In this document: piece by piece, positions 46,701 to 58,700 of the stretch
Layout of the letters: the number at the start of each line of letters is the position of its first letter
Numbering within the stretch: the stretch's first letter is position 1
DNA from: Diphasiastrum complanatum
Lineage: Eukaryota > Streptophyta > Lycopodiopsida > Lycopodiales > Lycopodiaceae
Reading direction: 5' to 3'
NCBI GenBank assembly: GCA_029204225.1
Contig: CM055112.1
Span: 26,798,118-26,862,117, forward strand
DNA: 64,000 nt
Made by a program: the position numbers and the translations under genes
Notes under the pieces: model-generated
Told to the model about the DNA's origin: nothing
Seen by the model: the letters and a program-made list of their open reading frames with translations, nothing else
Databases searched by the model: none

Positions 46701-49700
46701 TCCCACGACTTTTGAAGACATACCGGTCAGATGTATACAAATATTTACATGTAGAAACTGTATGCATGCTATGTGCACCCTATTCTTGAACTTCTGCAGA
46801 AGTAGCAGACTACTATGAATACATTCCCTTCCAAGCCCATATCTTTCATTATAATATGAATCAATATATATTTCAACTGAGTGAAGATTGAAGGAAATCC
46901 TTGTAATAGGCATGCCCCTCCACTTGATCCTTGACCTCCTACTCATCTAGTTCCTTCACGGATACTGATTCCTCTAGATATCTTGGAAATGTAGGCATTC
47001 TTCTCTCTACACTCTCATACGTCTCGGTGAAGAATAAAACATCTCAATTGGCAACAAAATTATGTAACCCACCTGCTGCAGCTGATGAATTGATAACATT
47101 ACAGCTCCAAAAACCTATAGAGAAAGAATGGTTGCGGCCTCGGGGTGCTTTCTCTATTCCCTATGCTGATGTGACATGTCTAGAAGATTGCTTAACACTA
47201 AAATTTGTTCACCATCCCTAAATGTAACCGTATCCTTAGTCTCTTGAAAGCTTGTGCCCCTTTCATCAATCTATATGTATCTTAAATCATTTCCCTAAAG
47301 ATCTGTGGACCCTGTAGCTGTGTGAGCTGTGACAAAGCTGTACGCCTGCTCCCTTGTGAATCAGATCTAGTAGCTGATATAGCGACATTGTGTTTTGATC
47401 TCCATGCTTTCCCCATACCAGGAGAAGTAAAATCCAAGGTGGTATCTTGAAAGTTTTCAGCTTCTAGTTGTTGTGTGAGTTGTAGTTAAAGTTTTAACCA
47501 AATGTTGAGGGCCTTGCTCTCACCCTTAATAGTGTAGCCAAACAACTGCGCTAGTGTGTTTCTGTCCTTGATTCCCTGACTAAAAATGAAAATTTCTGAT
47601 GCTTGTGATTTGTTTGCTCTGAAGATCCCAGAGTCTTGCCAGGGTGTCTTCCCATGGTGGTTTTTAGTATTTACATAGTTCAGCCTCCACTCAAACTTTG
47701 GTAAGCTCCTCTCAAATGGTTACTAGTTCAAGGGTTAAAACTTCTCTTGCTGTGTGGATCTTATCATGGGTAAAGGATTGACTTTATTTTTGGAACTTCT
47801 CTATGAGCTCCTCAAGCTTGAAGTTGGATTGCATTGTTCTCCTTCTTCAGCCACTAATGTGGATGGGTATTGATAGAGCTAAGTGATGGTGTGGGTCAAG
47901 GGGAGAGATTTAATGTCCTTTAGGTACCTTAAACTATACACGAGAGTATTCTAAAGTCTATTTCACGATATCTCTATCTAACTAAATGAAGGCTGAATGA
48001 TCTACTTAGATGTCATTTGGTTCATCAATCAAAATGTTAGCTGTAAAGGATGATGTGGAGCGCTGTTGTGTGTGTGTGTGCATACATGCTGGATGTCTCA
48101 TACCAGGGCGATTATGTTTTGAAGCTCATCGGGTAGTGGAGACTATAATGAACCGTCATCATCTGCAAGCCATACAAGACATTTGTGTGTGGCCATAGCC
48201 ATGTGGTCCTCAGAACCTAAGTCTGGATATGTGACAACACAATGCCACCCATGAGTATGACACTACAAATAGTCTTTTGTCAAAGGTGAAACATCCCATC
48301 TGAGTAGCGACCTAATGTGACCTTATGACAAGCAGTTAGAGATCCATGCTAAGATTGACCATTGCAAATCTAGTCATTAGTACCAAGAAAAAGTTGGTCA
48401 AGATGAGAAGAGCTAGTCGATGAGTGGAAAAATGTTCAAGTTGACTATTGCACTAGATAGGGCATAGGGGTGATCGTTGATGGATCTATGAGAGTTACAA
48501 CTGGTTAGGAACTTGGAGAGTTAATTGAAACTTGATCAACGAGGGCTAATCCATCGAATAAACGATTCGTGAAAAAATTCAGATCAAGTACATTAACGAG
48601 CTTGATCAAATGGCATTAGAAGGTAAGCAAAAGAAACGGAGGTCTCGGAAAAAGGCTAAGAAGGTGAATCTTTGTTTTATTTGCAATGAACCTGGACATG
48701 TTATGAAATTCTGCTCGGAGCGAAAGAAACCCGTAGCTCAAGTGATTGAGATGCCAGGTAATGGAAATCTAAAGTTGGAAAATGACCTGATTGATTGTGA
48801 GTGTGAATGCTCTGCTTCTCTTTTGCCAAATGATTTATTTCGTTTGAAAGGCAAGTGAAAGATCAAGAAGTCAATATCTTAGTGGACAATGGTTCCATCT
48901 CATAATTTCATTAATTGTCGTTTTGTGCAGAAATGAGGCCTAGAAATTGAAGCAAACAACTATAGATATAAAGCATAGATGCAGCCCATGTTCCAGAATG
49001 TTCTGAATCACGATCTGGAATGCAATTTTGCGCTAGGCTTTCCCGGAATGCAATTTTTTGTTTTTTGCTTTTTCTTTTGGTGCCAATATGGATATCGGAT
49101 TATAGGTGTTTCCAAGAGCAATTCACTTAGCTAGTTTACCAGGGACTCACATGTCAGACTCTAAATAGACAAAAGGTATAATGGAAATATTCATCGTACA
49201 CTTTGAACATCATGCAATGCTAAATGATTAGACAAGTAATTGATATTAGAGCTTCACAACATAAAGCCACTAGTAAGGATATATCGAGATACTAGGATAC
49301 TACCCAAACTTTCTTATATACAATAGATACATAAGTAACTTCTTTAGCTGTTTTTTGTCAAAAGCCTCGATATGGGTAGGTACTAGGCAGGAGGGGGAAA
49401 GTGATGTTAGCACTTTCATTTGTAACTTAGTTCTAGCAAATTATTCTGCACATATGTGCCCACAGTTATGGACTCGGCTTATTACATTCGCCACGTCCAT
49501 TTACATTTACTTTACTGTATGCATAAGCAGGCCTTGGCCCCTTCTTTATTCATTATTGACACTTAGACTTTATGGTTAGCCTTGGGCCTTATTATTCATT
49601 ATTTGGACATTTGGACATATTACTGGAGAGTGGGGGCCTTCTTGGAGGGTTCACTATTATCCCTCCCAGTTGGGCCCTTCCTTTAGGCTATAAATAGGGA

Positions 49701-52700
49701 ATCTGTGTCATTTGTTATTCAACTGATGATATTGATCTCTCTCTTTAGTCTCCTTAATCTCTCTCTTTCTTGCTTTCTAGGGTTAAGTCTTGCTTATGTG
49801 ATGCTTTCATAGCTTAGCTCTAGATCAATTGTGGGTTCATTCGTAACTTGGTATCAGAGCACTTTCCTGATTGCTGAATTTCAAATCTGATTTTTTGATT
49901 GGGCGCCCATTTTCCTTGCTGATTTTTTTTTTCTCTCTTTGCTGAGGGCTTTCATCTCTTTGCTTCAGCAACATTCAACACAGTTTGGAGGAGGACTAGC
50001 TCTCATTAGAGCATTTTTCTTGGCGGAACTTTAGCGGATAGTTAGCAGAAGTACTTCCGCTAAATTTGGCGGCCAGAAAAACAATTTTTTTTTTTGGCAG
50101 ATTAATTCCGGCGCGGAAGTCCAGCTTGTTTGCAAGTTGTCCAGCGCCCAATTCCCTCATCTCTTCGTCCGTTTCTCCTTCCATTTTCAGCCCTCTCCAT
50201 TTTCTTCACTTTTGTTTGTAGGCTGTCCAGCCCCTTCATACTTGTCACTTTCGTCCATTTTTGTCTCCGTTTGCAGCCATTTTTCACACCTTGTTTGCAG
50301 GCTGTCCAGTGCCCATCCCCCTCCAATTTTTACTTCGTTCCGCCTCCGTTTGCTACCCCAAATCCACATTTGCTGCAGGCTGTACAACGCCCATCTCCAC
50401 CCTCATACTTGCTGTTTTTTTCAGCCTACTTGAAGCATTTTCTTGGTGGCTGTCCAAGAAAAAATACTGAGATTTTTGGCGATTTGACATTCAAGAGAGT
50501 AATTGTATAATTGTTGAAATAAAAAAACATGCATTCACTTGTATTTAGTTTTGAAACTTTATTGGTATATTTGTGGAAATAAGACAATTTTTGAGAAAAG
50601 AAGCATCAAATTATCGTGTTAAATATCTATAAAGCCAAGTAATGAGCATTTTCAAGGTTTATTTAAAAGTAGACTTAACTTGCATTTCTACATGGCAAGG
50701 GATTAGGTATATAAGAAAAAGTAGGGGGAGGAAATTGACAACAAGGCAGTTAGGCCACCAAACTAACTTGTCCATTAGATAGTAGTGTAGTTTTCAATGG
50801 GATTGAGACTTGTATTTGCTTGTCCCTCTGTTGTGTGGCTTTGTAGATGGACATACCAATATATTGTTGCTATTCAAGGTTAAGACCTTGCCATGTCTTA
50901 TCTTTCTCAAAATGTGCAAAAGTGTCACTCTCTTGTAGTTTGACTCCATTACATGGTGATTTAGATTATGATGATGTAACTATTTCCGCCTACTAAAAAT
51001 TCTGCCCTTTCATTGATCTTTCTTGATGAAGTAGTCTTTCTGTGTAGCTATTTGACGACATGCAAATACGAGGTATAAAGCCTTCAGAAGGTGTCTATTG
51101 TGCTTTGGTTAATGCTATTATAAAAAGTGGCAACCTTGAGCAAGCTGTAAAGGTAAGATTTTGCCAGCTTTCTTGTGTCATAATGTGTGCAATTTTTTTG
51201 ATGTTTTTCTATAAATGCAAGTACACCGTTAAATTTTGTTTTCCTTTGAAAGCTTAATATTGATTAGCTATTTTAGAATACGTTAAGTTCCAAGCACAAT
51301 ATGCCTTTTTCTTTCACATGCTTTTTACCAATTGCAAGTTAAGTTGTGTGTGCATTTCTTTTGAAGTATATATATTTACTATCATATGACCTGTTTTTGT
51401 TAGAAGATTTTATGCTCATTGTTGATTGTGATAGCCCCTAAAAAAAAACTTGATGTGATTCATTAATATGAAGAAAAAATACAAGATTTTTCTTTTTATT
51501 TCATTTTTTTGCCTTTTCCTTGAATGACAATCATAGCTTTTGTGAGTGCAGCAAGCTCTAGCTAAATGAAAAATCCCAGAATTATGCAATTTGCAAATAA
51601 GGGTCTAATGCTTCTTTTAAAGACTTCACATGCAACATTTTCTCTAGTTAGCGTGTCTAGAGTTCTTGAATTGAGATTGGGTGACCACCAATTTTCCAAC
51701 TTAGTTTGGTTGCCAGCACTTGCTTTTGTGTGGTTGCATGTTTGCATATCTCGAATAGCCATAAGACCAGTAGGTCCTAGTTATGGACAATTAAGTAGTG
51801 CACTTGTTAATGGTTTATTGTACATGGGGCCTCATTAATATATAGGTCACCAAATTTTTGGTTGATTTAAAAAAATCTGAAACAAAGCCTTTGAATTGGT
51901 ATTCGCCCATGCCTGGGCAAAGTATCAAACATGGGAGGGCAAGCCCAATCCAAGCACTCTAAGCCACCACCCTGGTCCACACCAGACGTGGGCTGATCAA
52001 AGTATCGTCCAAAAATCTAGCAAGGGAGGGAGGTAGAAGAAACCCATCCTATAGGAGTTATTTTGTATGATATTGCTTAGGGGCACAATAGGCTATTTGG
52101 TTGTGGCTAGTGGATAGATTGCATGTATCTGATATCACGATTTTAAGATTATGTTTGTTTTTTTAAATCTTGTATAATATCGCTTACAAAGATGCACGTT
52201 CCGTTCCGGATCGTGATTCAGGAACATGATCCGGGAATTGCCGTTAGGGTTTCCCAGATCGCAAATTTTTTTTGTTTGTTTTTTAAAGTTGTCAATATGG
52301 GTATCATGTGAAAGGATATCCCAAAAGCAACTATTATGCAGTTCTTTTGCTTGGTTTCAGATGGCTGCATTCATCAAAAATTGGACATCACAGATCTGCA
52401 AATATTTTCTTTTGCATTCACAGATCTGCATTCACAGGCTACATTCATCAGAAATCTGGACATTAGTAGATCTGCAAACCATTGGCATAACAAATATAGC
52501 AAAAGCAGCGAATCTGGACATCAGAAAAAAATTTGCAACTTTTTTTGCGATCCGGATCATTTTTGTGGCGGATCTCTGAGATTCGCTTTGGTGGGTGACA
52601 CACTCTCTGGCTGTGGGCCAATGGGCTAGGTCAGACGTACTTGATATCACAAATATTTTTTTTAAGATTTTGAAACTCGGTATGATATCGCTTAGGTGTG

Positions 52701-55700
52701 CAACATGCTATTTGGCTGTGGGCAAATGGGCTTGGGCACATGTAGTCAATATCACAATTGTTCGTATGATTTTGCGTATCTGTGCGTCAGGTGAGTTTCT
52801 CAAATACTCAGATATAATAGTGAAGTGCTTGTAGCCAATCGTTGAAAGAAAACCAGGGACACCAAAACGGAAGTACAAAATGAATTTGATCAATGTTGCA
52901 AAATGGATCTTGGCTTACATTGGAGAAGAGTGCTTGTTGAAAAATAGATCACTTAAAAAGAAAATCCAGCCACAAAAGAATGAGCCCAAGAAAAAGCTCT
53001 GATACGAAGTTATGAACTGAATCACGGATTTTAGCATCAATGAAGCATAAATTGACAATACATGAAGCGATCTATCAATCTCCCACGTAGAATGGCAAAT
53101 AGCTTTGTAATGGCTAAACATCTACAAGCAATAACAAATGCAAGAGTTTTCTCACACAGAGCCCAAGCAAATATTTTATAAGCTAAAAAATAATGTACAT
53201 AGGGCCTGTTTATACCCAACAAAACAAATTGAAGCTTTAAGAGGACTCCCACTCTAGGACCAAAAATAATAATAGTTGGGCCTTTGGCTAGTTCCAAAAT
53301 AGATGCATAAAAAAGGCCTTCAGGCCTAAAAATGAATAAAAAAGGCTCAGGGCCAACAAATAAATGTAGACCTCGTAAATGAATATAAGCCCTGCTTTAA
53401 ATAAATATGAGCCTTGTGGTACATGTCGTCTATGGACCCAATAGTCCATAATTATAGTTGACTAGGTCTTGCTGGTTAGGGCCAGGGAACCAAATAAAAC
53501 TGAGCAAATTTATCTGAATGCCAAGTCATTATTGATGAGACAACATGACCTTATCCGATTGCTAAATTCAGGTCCAGGGCACTGTTGGGAAGATTAAGTT
53601 CCTAAGCTAAAGAACCAATTTTCTTCATAATTCAAAATGGCCCACAATATCTCTGTCATGGTCTATCCACAAATAACAAAAACCAAAGAAATGAAGATGC
53701 AATGATTGATTTAGGTACCATAAGTGGCCTATAACTTTCATGTATAATAACTCCTAGCTTATCCAATTGTTATGGCATCTATTTGTTTGTAGTATGACAT
53801 CTATAATGCTGCAAATCCATAGAAAATATGGAGCGAGAATACACATGCCCCAAGTGATTCGCAAGGACCAAAATGTTTGGCAATATGAATAACACATGTC
53901 ATCAATGCATCCCAAGTGAGTGGGATAGGCTAAGAGTGCCAAGTAGTAGTAACATAAGCATGTGGATATGTGGATGAAGAGAAGTCCCAAGCAATCCATA
54001 AGGCCCATGAATGTGAACCATACACAAGAAATGGCTCCAATGCATCCCATAAGAGACATTTAAAGCTAACAGGAACTAGCTCCACAAGCAGAGAAAACGT
54101 AGCAACACCACATATAACATCACAACCCCCTAGAGCATATGAATTTGGGCTACTCTGATAGGAAGTAGCATAATGAATGAGGCATTGCTGCAGATGTGAC
54201 AAATTAATGAAATGTAGACTAGTCACCATACTACATAGGAAGATGAGTCTTTGGTAGAACCATAGGAATAAGAGGACTGGCACATACCTCTACCAGGTCC
54301 ATAAGAGGGGTATGTCCCAGTGGATGTAAAGCAGCTATTGGATTGTGACATGGTACCTTGCGCACAAGATATGGTTGAGCATGTGCCTGAACATGTTGGT
54401 CTTGAGGCCCATCTAGATGGTTGACAACTATAGTAAGTATGTGAGATGAAGATTGAAGGAATGATGAATCCAAGCATATCTGATTTGGAGCTATAGAACT
54501 GATGGAAGAAGCATGATGCCCTAAGAATGGCCCCAAGCAATAATAGCTTTGGTAATAACCAATCTATAATTGAGGCATAGTAGGTGCCTTAACTTCTAAG
54601 AGGGAAAGTGCTTGCATGGATTCCTTAGAGCGAGCAGCTGCCTCGAGATGCATGTAAATCACAAACCTTTTTGTCGTTGGTCATTTTAATATTTTTATCA
54701 AACCCTACAGTTTACAAATCTCCCATGCAACAAATTCATCTCCCTTGCACGAGTTTGTAGATGGGTATGTTTAACGAAATGCTTAATAATGCTGAAGATC
54801 TTCTCTTTGAAAAGGTAATAGACAATTTGCAGTCACTAGAATAGTCTTCAGCGTTTTGTTTCTGCACACACTGACAGGCAATTTTGGATGTAGTAGCATT
54901 TTTTGTTCGCTACGTAGTCGCACAACATTGCTTAACTTTTGCTTAGATCCTTTCTTCACCTCCACAGGCTCATTTGTACTAGATGACTAGATATGTCTGC
55001 CACTGTCAAGTCTTTCAGATCTTGGACAATCATGTTCTCTCTGATTGTACTATGTTGCTGTGAGTGTGCTATTTTTCATGTTTGAACAGCCAATGGTTAT
55101 TTAAATTTCATTTCATTTCCTTGAGGTGTGCTCACAAATTTGTTTTGGTTTTGTAGAGATCAAATTGCAACTCACCATTTTAGATGCATTATGGCAGATA
55201 ATGAAGAAGGCCGAGAAGAACGGTACGAATATCGGCGTCAGCACAAAAAGTACAATATTAGCAGGTCTTGCTAACGATTGCCGTCTCCATGAGGCCTATG
55301 CCTTGCTTGAAGATATCCAAAATGGAGGGAAAATGCCTGAACCATTTGCATATGGGCACCTGCTGGTGAGTTTCATAGCCCCCACCCAGTTTGTTGCAAA
55401 CTCCTAGTAGTAAACAAGAAACTAAATATAATTATGTTATTGCTTTAGGCGACACAATTTAGTGGTAATAGATTTTGGTAACTACTTAGCAATTATCATT
55501 TGCAAAACTCGTACATCTTGATTTTTATTCAGAAAATTGAAGCTTTCTATTGATCTACATAGCTCGAAAAGCTAGAATTTGTTGATTATTTTTACTTTGA
55601 ATTGACACTCTGTGATGCGAGAGCACATCTTTATAACCCAGGCTAGTTCATTTGAACAATATTCTCTCTGTATTAAGAACAGTGGCATGCAATACAAAGC

Positions 55701-58700
55701 CTCCATTTTTGTAGTATGAAGCAGTATATTTGGCCCAGGTCAATGATTCATAAATGCGAGTAGAAATGTATTTATTTCTTACAAAAATGTCTCTAGTTTG
55801 CAATATATTCTTTGCAATGATGAATAATAGCGTGCAATCTTTCTTTCCTGTTCACATGTGTCTGTGACTTTTTCTTTGCATGCGCTTTGGACAGGCTGCT
55901 GTAGGACGTTCAGGTGATCTTGATGGAATGTTTAAGTTGTTTGAGGTTTCTAAAGTAGCGTGGCCAAAAAGAAAAGAAGAACAGGTCAAGGAGCAGCAAA
56001 ATCACTGGTGTATGTCTATTGTGGAGTCATGCATTCTGCACGGTGAGCTACGGTGGGTGATTTGAAGGCCTCTTACGTTGCTGCTTGACTGCCTGTTTGA
56101 ACACTGATTGGTTCAATTGTGCATTTTTCTGTCTAAGTAGACTTTTGGACTTTTATCCAACCTTATTATTATGATTAGAAGCACAGGTTGCAATCCCTTT
56201 GAACTTATCAGCTGAGCACTTCAACTGGTTTTTGTGTTCATTTTTTGTTCACCCTTCGTATGGAACACTAAAATCAGGAAACCTTAAAGGGAATGCTTGT
56301 GAATATGTACTCATTTGAAGTTTCCTATGATGTGATGTTTTCTAACTTTTCATTTTCATTTGTTCATCATCTGGTATATTTTCTAGAATTTTGGAAATCT
56401 TGAACCCAGTTACACCACTTAAGCTTGAGACCAGATGAGATTACGAGGGTTGCTTGCCCACTCGAATTACAGCAACTTTCTGAGTCATAGTTGTCAATGC
56501 TTTGTCCCATGTTGATATTGCTGATCGTTTTGAGCTCTTTGTCTGAGAATGATCATCGATCTGCAACTTGTCCATTTTTTCATGTTTAATCTTGTTTTTT
56601 AGTACTCTTGGTTTCCAATACTATGAGTTTAGATGTATTTGAATCCACATGAAACTTGGTATTTAGAGCACTTAAGTTTTTTTTGTGCAAGAGAATCCAG
56701 ATTTAAGCTTTTCAGAAGTGGGCACCAGACTTAGAAGCGATTCTAAGCAAGTCGACCCTAATTCCATGATTTGAAAAGAGGACATGGTCCCTAATCTTTA
56801 GCTCGTGCAGCTCATTGGAGGGCTCTTAGTATTCCGGGCTTGTCTCATATCACTGATTGTATCTTCATGTTATGGCATGCAATTACTTTTTTTCATCATC
56901 ATCATCGTACATTGCTAGTAGACTGCCACACTACAGATTTTGGACATCTTTGATTATAGCTGCCACTGTCCATCGACTGTGTGAATCCACCAATTTCTGA
57001 TATTACCATTAAGGGCATGTCGGGTACCCTAAGTTGCCCTAACCTCTAGGAGGTTCTACTAAGGGCCTTTAGATAGTATATATAGGGCTATCATTTAGTC
57101 ATTACATAGTTTATGATTTGGTATTACTTGCTCTGTTTGTGGGAAAAAAACCCTTTGCCATTGCTTGTAGGGCTTTGGTGATTCTTTATGGGTTGCTTGA
57201 TTGTGTCTATTATAGTGATTCATCATTCATAAAACATTCATAGATTGAGTCTGTAACTTGGTATCAGAGCACTTTCCTCCCTTGGTGGTGCTACTTTTTC
57301 TCCAAGCGAGTGCATTTTCAGCAGATTTTTTATAGCCTATTGCTCTGCACTCTGGGCAAATCTTCTCCACATTTGGCTGGCTGATTTCTGTAGGTATTTT
57401 TGGTTGATCTATATGCATTTTTCAGTTGCCTCTAATTTCGGGGGACCTCCATCTCTCTTTTGGCAGGCCTTCCCATTGCCATTTTAAAGCTATATTTGGC
57501 GGCAGTCAACACCATTTTCAGCGGTTGTTTTCCATTATCTTTGGGTGTAGCTTCAGCAGACAGTTATCTGAAGTTTTTCCTCTAAACTTGGTGGTAGATT
57601 TGACAAAAAACAAAATTTCAGCTATTTTTGGTGGATCTCTACGATATGTAGTGGAATTTCTAGCAGATCTCCAACGCTTCTTACAAACATTTGTTGGCAG
57701 GTCCATCACCCTATTTCTTGCTACAATTGGGAACCACTTCGCTGATTTTTTGAGACAGAATATGCACTTATCTCCAGCACCCACTTTGGAGCTGGTTACG
57801 AAGCTTTATTAGTAACATCTTCAGTGTTCTTCATCACCTATCGCTTGCTGAATTTTTTACTACAATTGGGTACCTTTCTTACTTGGTGCTCTAGTTGGTG
57901 GACATTTTGGTATCATTATCCTTACCTATCACTTGCTGGATGCTGTCACATTTGGGCAGTTGTCATGCCCTCTTTTGTGGTAATTTTTTGACACGTCCTT
58001 GCTGGATTTTAGGGGGATCTATTTGGCAGTACCATACACCTATTTTCAGCAGCTGCAATGGAGCTTCTATACCTATTTCTAGCACCTTATATGGAGCTTA
58101 TTCCTCAGAGGACTTCTAGCTTGCTGAATTTTTTTTCCTGTCACATTTGGGCAGCCTATCGTGGTCTTTGGCATTTACGTAGAGCCTACGTTAAGGTTTT
58201 GACTTGTGTCCTCTCCCTCAGGGTTTGTGCTTTTCCGCATACTTTCTATCATGGCATGTGGTTTTGCATCTGCTTCTTAGTCTGACGAGACTCCTCAGTC
58301 TTCTGTTGTGGATACTATTCATTTGTTGTTTTATTTAGATTAGTTTCATTTTGTTCTGTGATTCCGTTCTCTGTTTTTCTACGTCCAATTTTTTGCTTTT
58401 GTTTATGCTCATTTGTTCCAAATCCGTTTCTATAAAAAAGAAAATGAAAAAGGGAGTGCTCACAAAATTTTTAGTATGATTTGCGATTTTAAGTCCCTAT
58501 TCTCTATGTTTATCATAGTAATACGACTTTTGAGCGTGTCTTCGAGAGGTGGTTGACATCTCTTCAATACTACTTTGACACTTATTGCTTTAATTGTACT
58601 GATTCTACTTGGTCTAAGTGCATACCTATGTCCGTTCTCAAGCATCCTATCTTGGAGTGGCATGTCTTTTTACATTTGCTTTGCCTCCTGATGCTATCTG

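Noticed and set aside
50130-50510. 126-codon frame in the retroelement leader
   Set aside because: Lies over four diverged tandem units and is open on both strands; repeat by-product.
53754-54540. Overlapping minus-strand frames in PPR intron 9
   Set aside because: Several frames open over the same bases, no conserved motif; composition effect.
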